From Poseidonibacter ostreae (GTDB lineage Bacteria; Campylobacterota; Campylobacteria; Campylobacterales; Arcobacteraceae): 40,240 bases of DNA. This document shows positions 26,643 through 34,682 of this stretch, in pieces. A model generated the notes under the pieces. It saw nothing but the letters and a program-made list of their open reading frames with translations, was not told the DNA's origin and made no database searches. Every line of letters starts with the position of its first letter. Within the stretch, counting starts at the first letter, position 1. A program made the position numbers and the translations under genes. The stretch lies in NCBI RefSeq assembly GCF_009208075.1, contig NZ_WFKJ01000028.1:1-40240 (forward strand), given 5' to 3'.

Positions 26643-26648
26643 TATAAT
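26643..26648 (+). promoter_or_regulatory. Probable -10 element for the DsbA-like gene
   Basis: TATAAT, about 39 bases before the ATG at 26687. Predicted by eye. Confidence 0.35.
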
Positions 26649-26686
26649 TTTTTTAAATTAAGAACTTATAAAATAAAAGGTTAAAA

Positions 26687-27328
26687 ATGCAAAATAAAAA
26701 AGTTGTAATTATCTCACTATTAGTGTTAGTAGTATTGTTTTTTGGAGCTGGATATGCTTACAAAACTAACAAGTCTGAGCAATTAGCATCAAATGTAAAA
26801 GCAAACTATTCAGCATTAGTTAGAGAGCATTCAGTAGTTATTGGAAATAAAGATGCAAAAGTTGAACTTGTTGAGTTTTTTGATCCCGCTTGTGAAACTT
26901 GTGCACAAATGCATCCATATGTAAAAGAGATTATGAAAAACAATGCTGGCAATATCAAATTGGTTTTACGATATGCACCCTTTCATAAAGGTTCAAGTAA
27001 TGTAGTAATAATGCTTGAAGCTGCAAAAGAGCAAAATAAATTTATCGAAGTTTTAGAATTATTATTTAATACACAAAAAATTTGGACAGTTAATCATCAA
27101 GTAGATTTAAACAAATTATGGGGTGTACTAGTAGTATCAAAACTTCTTGATATGGATAAATTAATAACAGATATGAAAAACCCAGATTTAATAAAAATCG
27201 TAGAGCAAGATTTAGCAGATGCAAAAACACTAAAAGCTACAAAAACTCCTGCTTATTATGTAAATGGTAAACCTTTACAAGTATTTGGATTACAAAACTT
27301 AAAAGATTTAATAAACTCAGAACTATAA
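26687..27328 (+). CDS. DsbA-like periplasmic thioredoxin-fold oxidoreductase
   Basis: 213 residues. One N-terminal membrane anchor (about 5-25) is followed by a DsbA/Thioredoxin_4-type domain with the redox motif C69-E-T-C72 in 'EFFDPACETCAQMHP', a helical insertion ('QNKFIEVLELLFNTQKIWTV') and the cis-proline site 'KATKTPAYYVNG'. It should act in the periplasm as a thiol-disulfide oxidase or isomerase, tethered to the inner membrane. Unlike the TlpA-like protein at 4245, it keeps the cis-proline. It is monocistronic, ending in a hairpin terminator. Confidence 0.9.
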   Translation: MQNKKVVIISLLVLVVLFFGAGYAYKTNKSEQLASNVKANYSALVREHSVVIGNKDAKVELVEFFDPACETCAQMHPYVKEIMKNNAGNIKLVLRYAPFHKGSSNVVIMLEAAKEQNKFIEVLELLFNTQKIWTVNHQVDLNKLWGVLVVSKLLDMDKLITDMKNPDLIKIVEQDLADAKTLKATKTPAYYVNGKPLQVFGLQNLKDLINSEL

Positions 27329-27329
27329 A

Positions 27330-27355
27330 CTATTGAAGAATTTTTTCTTCAATAG
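27330..27355 (+). terminator. Intrinsic terminator after the DsbA-like gene
   Basis: An 11-bp perfect stem, CTATTGAAGAA (27330-27340) with TTCTTCAATAG (27345-27355), TTTT loop, then CTTTCTT. It begins two bases after the stop codon. Confidence 0.7.
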
Positions 27356-27453
27356 CTTTCTTACAAATTCTCCTAATTAAATACTAACCATTTTTTAGAT
27401 AATATATCTACTTTTAATAAACAATAAACTAAAAATAATTAGGTAGTAAATAT

Positions 27454-27864
27454 ATGAAAGTAGTTACAGGAGTTGTAGGTAACGATATACATGTTGTTGC
27501 AAACAGGCTAATAGATATATCATTACAAGCACGAGGATTTGAAGTATTTAACTTAGGTGTTAATACTTATTTAGAAGAATTTCTTGATGCAGTTATAGAA
27601 ACAAATGCAGATGTTTTACTTATTTCTTCACTAAACGGCGAAGCTGAGGGTTGGTGTAGAGAAGTGAAAATTTTAAAATCAAAATATAAAAATCTTTTAG
27701 ATGATGTTGTATTTATGATTGGTGGTAACTTAGTTGTAGGAACTCTAAGTAGTGAAGAAATCGTTCCTAGATTTAAAGACTATGGTTTTGATTTAGTATT
27801 TCACCAAGTTGACTTAAATACAGGGCTTGATGCATTAGAAGAGTACTTGAAGGAGAAGAAATAA
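27454..27864 (+). CDS. glmS: Glutamate mutase sigma (S) subunit, B12-binding
   Basis: 136 residues, one cobalamin-binding domain. 'GVVGNDIHVVANRLID' is the lower-ligand loop: D11 and H13 of D-x-H-x-x-G are present, but the glycine is alanine (A16). 'VLLISSLNGEAEGWC' and 'FMIGGNLVVG' supply the S-L and G-G motifs that hold the nucleotide tail. With the E subunit it should catalyse the adenosylcobalamin-dependent rearrangement of L-glutamate to (2S,3S)-3-methylaspartate. It is first of four tightly packed genes. The stop codon TAA shares its last A with the ATG of the next gene. Here glmS means the mutase gene, not glucosamine synthase. Confidence 0.92.
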   Translation: MKVVTGVVGNDIHVVANRLIDISLQARGFEVFNLGVNTYLEEFLDAVIETNADVLLISSLNGEAEGWCREVKILKSKYKNLLDDVVFMIGGNLVVGTLSSEEIVPRFKDYGFDLVFHQVDLNTGLDALEEYLKEKK

Positions 27865-29231
27865 TGAGTTTACTTCAAGAAGAACGAGATATTATTATTC
27901 AAAATAAATATGCAGATAACTTTGATTTTGCAGAAATAGAAGAGTTTGTAAAAAATGCTTCTAAAGATTTGTTTATCTCACATAGATTTAAAAATGCAAA
28001 TAAAATGCTAGTTCAACCTCGTGGTGGTTTTCCAACATATCAAAAACAATATGATTTATATGAGTTTTTTGTAAATGCTGATGTTGATATATTACCTTTA
28101 ACTATTGATTCAAATACAAGACTTAATGACTATGCAACATCTGCTAAGATGCTTAAACTTTCTGAAGAAAATGAAGTTGATATGTTAAATGGATATCCAT
28201 TAGTAAATCATGGTTATAAAACAACTAGAAAAATGATTACACATTTTAATAAGCCAGTATCACTTCGTCATGGAACTCCAGATGCAAGACTTCTAATAGA
28301 AACAGCAATTGCTTCAGGAATATTTGAAATTGAAGGTGGTCCAATTACTTACCTTTTACCCTACTCTAAAAACTTCCCATTAGATAAAGCATTTTTATAC
28401 TGGAAATATGTTGAGCGAGTTTGTGCAAATTATTCAAAACTTAATGAACCAATTAATAGAGAATCATTTGGACCTTTAACTGCAACACTAGTACCTCCTT
28501 GTGTAACAATTGTAATTCAATTACTTGAAATGCTACTATCACTTGAAGAAGGTGTTAAATCATTCTCTGTATCTTTCTCACAAACTGGTTCTATGAATCA
28601 AGATATTGTAACTGGTGCAGTTATACGAAAAATGGCTAAGTACTACGCAGAAGAAATTGGATGTGGTGATGCATCTGTTCATTTAGTTTATCATCAATGG
28701 ATGGGAGCTTTCCCTACTGATAAAAACTTTGCAGAGTGTTTAATTAATACTTCAACTGTAATTGCTGCTATGGTTGGTGCTGATAAAATTATTACAAAAA
28801 CAAGAGAAGAAGCATCAGGAATTCCTACAAAAGAAGCAAATGCTAAAACAGTTGCAAATACGCAATATACACTTAGAATGTTAAATGGTCTTCCAAATGT
28901 AGTTGATAAAGAAGAAGAAGAAATTCTAACAGAAGAAGTTATGAGTATTATGGAAGCTGTTTTCAATGACCCAGCTGATACATTATGGAGAAAAGTATTT
29001 AACTCTATTAAAAATGGAACTATTGATGTTCCTTTCTCTCCACATATAATCAATCATAATGAAGTTGTAACAGTAAGAGATAAAAACAAAAACATTAGAA
29101 TTATCAAAAAAGGTAATTTACCAATAAGTGATAGATGTTTTGAGTATGAAAAAAAACAATGTGATTTAAATAAAGATGCCTCATCAATAGTAAATGACAT
29201 CATCCATGATATAGGAATTATGCAATGGTAG
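27864..29231 (+). CDS. glmE: Glutamate mutase epsilon (E) catalytic subunit
   Basis: 455 residues, slightly shorter than clostridial GlmE (483). The substrate-binding arginines are present: R53 in 'QPRGGFP', R86 in 'DSNTRLNDY' and R135 in 'SLRHGTPDAR'. So are E157, Y163 and Y167 in 'EGGPITYLLPYSKN', matching R66, R100, R149, E171, Y177 and Y181 of the clostridial enzyme at an almost constant offset. 'INRESFGPLTATLVPP' and 'ASGIPTKEANA' are also family signatures. The active site therefore looks intact and specific for glutamate. AAGGAG lies upstream of the start, and the end overlaps the next gene by 7 bases. Confidence 0.95.
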   Translation: MSLLQEERDIIIQNKYADNFDFAEIEEFVKNASKDLFISHRFKNANKMLVQPRGGFPTYQKQYDLYEFFVNADVDILPLTIDSNTRLNDYATSAKMLKLSEENEVDMLNGYPLVNHGYKTTRKMITHFNKPVSLRHGTPDARLLIETAIASGIFEIEGGPITYLLPYSKNFPLDKAFLYWKYVERVCANYSKLNEPINRESFGPLTATLVPPCVTIVIQLLEMLLSLEEGVKSFSVSFSQTGSMNQDIVTGAVIRKMAKYYAEEIGCGDASVHLVYHQWMGAFPTDKNFAECLINTSTVIAAMVGADKIITKTREEASGIPTKEANAKTVANTQYTLRMLNGLPNVVDKEEEEILTEEVMSIMEAVFNDPADTLWRKVFNSIKNGTIDVPFSPHIINHNEVVTVRDKNKNIRIIKKGNLPISDRCFEYEKKQCDLNKDASSIVNDIIHDIGIMQW

Positions 29232-30409
29232 AAAATAAACTTTTAATCGATATAGGAAGTACTTACTTTAAAGTAGCAACTTCTAGTAATGTTGAGCAAT
29301 ATTTTAGAGATTTTAATAAAGATATTTATGATGATTTAGTTAGTAAATGTTCAAGTACTTTAGATAAATTTAAAAAAGAAGAAGTATTTATTTGTTCATC
29401 TGCAAATGGTGGTTTATCTACTTTAGTAATAGGTGTTACAAACTCTTTTTCTTTAAAATATGCTACAAATATTGCATATAACTCTGGTATTAATATTATT
29501 GATACTGTTTTATATCAAGATATAGCAAAAGCTTCAGTTCCAAGTGATTTAATTGATGTTGTAATAATTGTTGGTGGAATTAATAGTGTTGATAATATCT
29601 TCAAAGAAGATTTATTTAATTACTTAGAAAATGTAAACTACTCAAATGTTGTATTTGCAGGTTCATCTAAAGATGCAGATTACTTAAGTTCAAATATTGA
29701 AAATCTAGTTTTAATTGAAAATGTAATTGATAATAAACTTCATGTAGTTGAAGAGCCTTTAAAAGAGTATTTAACTAATCTTTATCAAGCTGATATTATG
29801 GGTAAGGAAGATATTAAACATCTTTATGACTTAACATCAAATCAAATTTATTCAACTCCTTATATTGTAAATAAAACATTGCCTTTAATTGATTCTAAAT
29901 TTGCAGCAGTTAATCCATTTATTTTAATTGATATTGGAGGAGCTACAACTGATATTCATTATTCTAAAGATTTATCTTATGATAATATAGTAACTGAGAA
30001 TGAATATGATAGATTGGTATTTAAAAAACTTGGTGTTTTTAAATCACGTGAGTCATTAATCTTTGCAGCTAAAAACAATGAGTTTGTATATGAACTACTA
30101 GCTCATTTAAAAGTTACAGAAAATATCTTTAATGAAGATAGTAATAAAAGTTTAAGAATTCTAATGCAACTTGCAATTTTCTTAGTTTTATATAAAGTAT
30201 CAGAAGTTCATCCTTTATATATCAAGTTAAAATTACACTTATTAAAATCTGTTGTATTAACAGGTGGAATTACAAAAGTATTGAGTTTTGAAGAAGTAGA
30301 AGATATTATTGCATTTTTCTACAAGAAAATTTTAACTAGTGATGTTCATCCTGCAATTGTTTTAGATTCAAATTATGATATTTGGACTCTTGGAATAACT
30401 CAAAAATAA
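29225..30409 (+). CDS. glmL: MutL/GlmL-type ATPase, chaperone of the B12 mutase
   Basis: 394 residues of the ASKHA (actin/hexokinase-like) ATPase fold. 'LLIDIGSTYFKVAT' at the N-terminus is the phosphate-1 motif, and 'FILIDIGGATTDIHYSKDL' about residue 240 is the phosphate-2 motif. 'VVLTGGITKVL' near the C-terminus is the adenosine motif. MutL/GlmL proteins accompany glutamate mutases and are thought to reactivate or assemble the cobalamin holoenzyme. It is a little shorter than clostridial homologues (about 460). Its ATG overlaps the end of glmE, so the mutase and its helper are made together. Confidence 0.88.
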   Translation: MVENKLLIDIGSTYFKVATSSNVEQYFRDFNKDIYDDLVSKCSSTLDKFKKEEVFICSSANGGLSTLVIGVTNSFSLKYATNIAYNSGINIIDTVLYQDIAKASVPSDLIDVVIIVGGINSVDNIFKEDLFNYLENVNYSNVVFAGSSKDADYLSSNIENLVLIENVIDNKLHVVEEPLKEYLTNLYQADIMGKEDIKHLYDLTSNQIYSTPYIVNKTLPLIDSKFAAVNPFILIDIGGATTDIHYSKDLSYDNIVTENEYDRLVFKKLGVFKSRESLIFAAKNNEFVYELLAHLKVTENIFNEDSNKSLRILMQLAIFLVLYKVSEVHPLYIKLKLHLLKSVVLTGGITKVLSFEEVEDIIAFFYKKILTSDVHPAIVLDSNYDIWTLGITQK

Positions 30410-30419
30410 AGGAAATAAT

Positions 30420-31991
30420 ATGTCAATAAATTGTATAAGAACACTAATAGAAGAAGCAAATATCTCAAACCCAGACAAAGTTGCTTTAACACTTGGACAT
30501 GAAAAGATTACATATAGTGAATTATTTACTAAAGTTAATCAAATTGCTTATTATTTAAATGAATTAAATATGCCAAGTAAAAGTAGAATTGGTATTTATT
30601 CAAATAAAGGAATAGACCAAGTTATTGCAATACTTGCTATTTTATCAACTGATTATATCTTAGTTCCTTTAACTAAATTACTTAAACAAGAACAAGTTGA
30701 ATATATAATAAATGATTGTAATATCGAATGTATTATTACTGATAAAATCAAACTTGAATCTATTGAAGAAATCAACTTTAAAGGTAATGTAATCTCTTAT
30801 GAAACAGCTCATAAAGACCTACCATCTTTTGAAGAAATATATAAATATTATAATAAACCTTATGAATGTAATATCTCTGGACATCAAAATGCTGCAATTA
30901 CTTATTCATTTGGAATGAGTGGAAAACCTAAAGGTATTGTAATTTCACATAGAAACTTTATTGATTCTGCTCGTGTTGTTTCTCAATACTTAGAATTAAA
31001 AGAAGAAGATGTAATTTCAGGAACATTATTATTTAATCTTGATTATGGATTAAATCAAATCTTTTGCTCACTATACAAAAGAGCAACATTAGCACTACAT
31101 AGATTTGTTTTACCTAATGATTTTTTCAATCATATTATCAATGATAAAGTAACAGTATTACCTCTAATGCCTATTAATTTAACAGATATGTTTGATGAAG
31201 AAGAGAATAGACTTCCAAGTTCTGAATTATTACAAAATGTTAGAATTATCACATCTTCAGGTGGTAATGTTACAAATAAAATGATTACAGATGTAGAAAA
31301 ATACTTTAGTAATGCAAAGTTTTATTCAATGCATGGATTAACAGAAGCATTTAGATCAACTTATTTAGATCCATCTCAACTTAAAATAAGACCTGATTCA
31401 ATTGGAAAAGCTATTCCTGATGTTGAATTATATGTAATTGATGAAGATGGTAATGAGTGTGCTCCTAGAGTTGTAGGAGAGTTAGTTCATAGAGGTGGAT
31501 ATATTTATCAAGGTTATTGGAAAGGTCCAAAACAAACAGCTCAAAGATTTAAATCTGCTCAAATTTTAAAAAACATCATTAATCTTGATGGAGAATTAAA
31601 TGACGAAATAGTTGTTGCTACTGGAGATTATGTTTATAAAGATGAAGAAGGTTATTTATACTTTGTTTCAAGACAAGATAATATGATTAAAACTAGAGGC
31701 TTTAGAGTAAGTCCTTATGAAATAGAGTCTGTGGTTTCTAAAAATATCCAAGATATTACTCAATGTGCAGTATTCTCAATTGAAAATAAAGAGATTGAAG
31801 AAGAAATAGTTTTAGTATATACTGCAAATAGTGAATTAAGTGCTAAAGAGATTACATTTGAATTAAAAAAACACTTAGCATCTTATATGATTCCTAGTAA
31901 AATCATATATAAAAAGTCATTACCTCTTATTCCCTCAGATAAAAATAAGATTAATATAGATGAATTAAAGAGAGAACTTACTAGTAAATAA
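30420..31991 (+). CDS. AMP-forming acyl/aminoacyl-adenylating ligase in the glutamate mutase operon
   Basis: 523 residues of the ANL adenylating superfamily. The P-loop motif A3 is divergent: 'ITYSFGMSGKPKGIVISHRN' instead of YTSGSTG-x-PKG. Other motifs are good: 'SMHGLTEA' (A5), 'VATGDYVYKDEEGYLYF' (A7), 'RQDNMIKTRGFRVSPYEIE' (A8) and a C-terminal lysine in 'PSDKNKINIDEL' (A10). It resembles the acyl-CoA ligases and stand-alone adenylation enzymes found beside exosortase or natural-product genes. It lies 10 bases after glmL with AAAGGA before its ATG and is followed at once by a hairpin, so it is the last gene of the operon. The substrate may be 3-methylaspartate or something derived from it; that is inference. 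Confidence 0.9.
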   Translation: MSINCIRTLIEEANISNPDKVALTLGHEKITYSELFTKVNQIAYYLNELNMPSKSRIGIYSNKGIDQVIAILAILSTDYILVPLTKLLKQEQVEYIINDCNIECIITDKIKLESIEEINFKGNVISYETAHKDLPSFEEIYKYYNKPYECNISGHQNAAITYSFGMSGKPKGIVISHRNFIDSARVVSQYLELKEEDVISGTLLFNLDYGLNQIFCSLYKRATLALHRFVLPNDFFNHIINDKVTVLPLMPINLTDMFDEEENRLPSSELLQNVRIITSSGGNVTNKMITDVEKYFSNAKFYSMHGLTEAFRSTYLDPSQLKIRPDSIGKAIPDVELYVIDEDGNECAPRVVGELVHRGGYIYQGYWKGPKQTAQRFKSAQILKNIINLDGELNDEIVVATGDYVYKDEEGYLYFVSRQDNMIKTRGFRVSPYEIESVVSKNIQDITQCAVFSIENKEIEEEIVLVYTANSELSAKEITFELKKHLASYMIPSKIIYKKSLPLIPSDKNKINIDELKRELTSK

Positions 31992-31992
31992 T

Positions 31993-32020
31993 ATAAATAT
32001 AGCATTTTTGCTATATTTAT
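31993..32020 (+). terminator. Hairpin at the end of the glutamate mutase operon
   Basis: A 12-bp perfect stem, ATAAATATAGCA (31993-32004) with TGCTATATTTAT (32009-32020), TTTT loop, starting two bases after the ligase stop codon. The stem is AT-rich and the T-run after it is weak, so efficiency is uncertain. Confidence 0.5.
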
Positions 32021-32111
32021 CAATATATTTAAATTTATTGATTAAAATCAATTACTTATAAAAAGAAATATTATACAATTACCTCATATAAAAAATAGAA
32101 GGATCAAAACT

Positions 32112-32387
32112 ATGAAAAAAATTATCGCGTTATCACTTATTACAGCATGTGTTGCAATGGCAAACCCTTATGCAAAATGTGCAGGATGTCACGGAGCAAA
32201 TGGAGAAAAAGCAGCATTAGGTAAATCAAAGATTATTAAAGATATGACAAAAGCTGACTTTGTTGCTTCATTAAAAGGTTACCAAGATGGTTCTTACGGA
32301 GGTCCTATGAAGGGTCTTATGAAAGGTCAAGTTAAAGGTATGGACGAAGCAACTATGCAAGCAATTGCTGATAAGATTGCTAAATAA
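32112..32387 (+). CDS. Small periplasmic c-type cytochrome (c553-like)
   Basis: 91 residues. A signal peptide (about 1-17, cleavage after 'VAMA') precedes a class I cytochrome c domain with the haem-attachment motif C23-A-G-C26-H27 directly at the N-terminus of the mature protein, and a Met-rich stretch ('GGPMKGLMKGQVKGMDEAT') that supplies the distal ligand. Proteins of this size and pattern are the c553-type electron carriers of Campylobacterota, passing electrons from the bc1 complex to terminal oxidases. It is monocistronic, with AAGGATCAAA before the ATG and a strong terminator after the stop. Confidence 0.93.
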   Translation: MKKIIALSLITACVAMANPYAKCAGCHGANGEKAALGKSKIIKDMTKADFVASLKGYQDGSYGGPMKGLMKGQVKGMDEATMQAIADKIAK

Positions 32388-32405
32388 TTTTTAACAAAAA
32401 ACTTT

Positions 32406-32437
32406 ATAATAGCTAGACTTTCTAGCTATTATTTTTT
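32406..32437. terminator. Strong terminator after the cytochrome c gene
   Basis: A 12-bp perfect stem, ATAATAGCTAGA (32406-32417) with TCTAGCTATTAT (32421-32432), 3-base loop CTT, then a T-run. Because the A-rich bases precede it, it may also stop the convergent GGDEF gene. Confidence 0.8.
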
Positions 32438-32456
32438 ATACTATCTTTTTAAAATA

Positions 32457-33296
32457 CTATACAAACTCAATTCTATCTCTACCTTTATTTTTAGCTCTAT
32501 AAACTCCAAAATCAGCTTTACGTATCATTTCATTTGCATCTTTAGAATCATTAAAAAAAGAAACTCCCATACTAACAGTAATGGAGATATCTCTTAGTGG
32601 ATGATATATTTTTTTTGATTTAATATCCTCTTTTAAATCATTAAGTTTTTGAACAATATGTTTTTTTGTAATAAAACAAAGAATTAAAAACTCTTCTCCT
32701 CCATATCTATAAACTTCTCCGTTTAATATTTTGGCATGCTTCATTAATTTTTCACCTAAATATATTAAAACCTTATCCCCTGCTTCGTGACCAAAAGTAT
32801 CATTTATTCCTTTAAATCTATCAGCATCAATAAAAATAGCACTTAAAAATCCCGAATTACTTTGTCTTGATAAAATTTTTAAATCATCTTCCATTTTTCT
32901 TCTATTATATGTATTTGTTAAATGATCTCTATTCATTTTATCTTCTAAAATCTCTTTTTCTTTTAATAACTGTTCAATTAAGTTATCTTTATAGTCTTCC
33001 CCTAAATTTGTATTTTTCTGTTCAACAACTTTTCCTAAAGTAAATTCAAAACAATCTTTAGAACTTGAATAATCGATTTTTTTACACTCAATTACTAAAG
33101 ATGGACTCTCTTTTCCTAATCCATTTGTAATACTCAAGGTTTCAAATTGTTTTATAGAATATTCGATACTATTATTAATAATTTTGGGTTCTAAAAGTAC
33201 TTTTTTCCAATATTTATTATTCTCTTTAGTAAGTATAGTGACTTTTTTTAATAAAATATTTTCAAATAACTCTTTTGAAAGCGAAATTTTTTGCAT
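32457..33296 (-). CDS. Diguanylate cyclase (GGDEF) with a short N-terminal sensor-like domain
   Basis: 279 residues. The C-terminal half (about 120-279) is a GGDEF domain with 'RDHLTNTYNRRKMEDDL', 'FIDADRFKGINDTFGHEAGD' and the active-site loop 'YRYGGEEF', so it should make c-di-GMP from GTP. The inhibitory RxxD site before the loop is missing ('KILN' at that position), so product feedback is probably absent. The N-terminal 110 residues ('ISLSKELFENILLKKVTILT') have no membrane segment and look like an ASCH/PUA-type fold, a tentative call. It is divergent from the transporter gene at 33463. Confidence 0.9.
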   Translation of the reverse strand: MQKISLSKELFENILLKKVTILTKENNKYWKKVLLEPKIINNSIEYSIKQFETLSITNGLGKESPSLVIECKKIDYSSSKDCFEFTLGKVVEQKNTNLGEDYKDNLIEQLLKEKEILEDKMNRDHLTNTYNRRKMEDDLKILSRQSNSGFLSAIFIDADRFKGINDTFGHEAGDKVLIYLGEKLMKHAKILNGEVYRYGGEEFLILCFITKKHIVQKLNDLKEDIKSKKIYHPLRDISITVSMGVSFFNDSKDANEMIRKADFGVYRAKNKGRDRIEFV

Positions 33297-33418
33297 ATTG
33301 TATAATTCCTAAAATAATCTATTGAAACTATATCAAGTAATTACTTAGCTATCTATTTCAAAATCAATTAAAAAATATTTAAATAAGTTTTACTTATATA
33401 ATATTTATAAGTATTTAA

Positions 33419-33424
33419 TATAAT
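33419..33424 (+). promoter_or_regulatory. Probable -10 element for the TDT-like gene
   Basis: TATAAT, 39 bases before the ATG at 33463, in the divergent 166-base spacer, with AAGGA as the ribosome site. The rest of the spacer shows nothing distinctive. Confidence 0.35.
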
Positions 33425-33462
33425 ATCTAGTATTATTCTAAAAATTAATTTAAGGATTAGAA

Positions 33463-34623
33463 ATGACTCTAAGAGAAAAGTTCTCTCCAATGTGTTTTTT
33501 ATCAGCATTAGGTGCTGGTGGTTTATCTGTATCATTTTTTATGTATCTGATGTTTTTAGTACCACATGAGGGTTCACCAATGGCAACATACGATTTTATT
33601 ATAATTGAATTAATGAAAGGCTCATGGCTTTCACTTGTTATCTCTTTTTCACTTGTATTTATTATAGCTTTTGCATATTTTCATTTTAAACTTCTATTTT
33701 GGAATACAAAACAATTTATTTTATACAAAAAAACACAAAACTATCATAATTTGATTAATTCAAATGCAGAAATATCATTAATGACTATTCCTTTGACATT
33801 TACAATGAGTATAAATGTATGCTTTGTTTTAGGTGCAGTTTTTGTTCCCGGTCTTTGGGATATTGTTGAGTATTTATTTCCTTTTGCATTAATAGGTTTT
33901 TTACTTACTGGATTTTATGCATTAAAAATATTTTTCAACTATTTTTCTAGGCTTTTAATTACAGGAGATTTTGATTTTACATCAAATAATAATCTATCTC
34001 AAATGATTTCAATTTTTGCCTTTTCTATGGTAGCAGTTGGTTTTGCAGCACCTGGAGCTATGAGTCATAATATTGGAATTAATGCAATAGGAATATTTGG
34101 AGCACTATTTTTTGCTTCTTTATCTATTTTACTATTAGTTATAAAACTAACACTTGGTTTTAAAAACATGTTTGAACATGGAGTATCTGTTGAGGCTTCA
34201 CCATCACTATGGATTATAATTCCTATTTTAACTCTTTTAGGAATTACATTTGTTAGAGTATCTTTTGGTTTAGATCATAACTTTAATGCAAGTATTGATA
34301 AATCATCATTATTTACTTTAACTTCTGTAATCGTATCTTTACAAATCATATTTGGTATTTTAGGATATAAAGTAATGAAGCAAATTGGCTACTTTGAAAA
34401 GTTTATAGAAGGTGAAATAAAATCTCCTGTTTCTTTTGCACTTATTTGTCCAGGTGTTGCTTTTATGGTGTTTGGGATGTTCTTTATAAACTTTGGGTTA
34501 ACATATAATGAGGTAATTAGTAAATACTCTTTAATCTATTTTATTTTAATGTTGCCTTTTATGTTTGTACAATATAAAACTGTAATGTATTTCTTTAAAT
34601 TGAAGAAAAAATTCTTATTTTAA
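33463..34623 (+). CDS. TDT/TehA-like membrane transporter (TsoY-like)
   Basis: 386 residues with about ten membrane helices. The start 'FSPMCFLSALGAGGLSVSFF', the repeated 'FAAPGAMSHNIGINAIGIFG' and the glycine-rich helices recall the tellurite-resistance/dicarboxylate (TDT) transporter family. The N-terminus looks most like the TsoY branch seen in Campylobacterota, some members of which are selenoproteins; that assignment is from memory. No in-frame TGA is present here, so this copy would have no selenocysteine. The substrate is unknown; anions or sulfur compounds are possible. Monocistronic. Confidence 0.75.
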   Translation: MTLREKFSPMCFLSALGAGGLSVSFFMYLMFLVPHEGSPMATYDFIIIELMKGSWLSLVISFSLVFIIAFAYFHFKLLFWNTKQFILYKKTQNYHNLINSNAEISLMTIPLTFTMSINVCFVLGAVFVPGLWDIVEYLFPFALIGFLLTGFYALKIFFNYFSRLLITGDFDFTSNNNLSQMISIFAFSMVAVGFAAPGAMSHNIGINAIGIFGALFFASLSILLLVIKLTLGFKNMFEHGVSVEASPSLWIIIPILTLLGITFVRVSFGLDHNFNASIDKSSLFTLTSVIVSLQIIFGILGYKVMKQIGYFEKFIEGEIKSPVSFALICPGVAFMVFGMFFINFGLTYNEVISKYSLIYFILMLPFMFVQYKTVMYFFKLKKKFLF

Positions 34624-34652
34624 TAAATAGAAAAATTATAAGATGATACAAT

Positions 34653-34672
34653 CTCTAAATTTAAATTTAGAG
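34653..34672 (+). promoter_or_regulatory. 20-base perfect palindrome covering the ribosome site of the NlpC/P60 gene
   Basis: CTCTAAATTT followed by its exact reverse complement AAATTTAGAG. The right arm contains AGAG of the AGAGG Shine-Dalgarno, 9 bases before the ATG at 34683. In RNA it can fold as an 8-bp stem with a UUAA loop and hide the ribosome site, or in DNA act as an operator or as the terminator of the preceding gene. Confidence 0.45.
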
Positions 34673-34682
34673 GTTATATCAC

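Noticed and set aside
27454-27864. glmS as glucosamine-6-phosphate synthase or riboswitch-linked gene
   Set aside because: The product is a 136-residue B12-binding protein next to glmE; only the symbol is shared.
28694-29053. Minus-strand frame of 119 codons inside glmE
   Set aside because: It is the complement of a strongly conserved enzyme gene, with no sign of independent coding.
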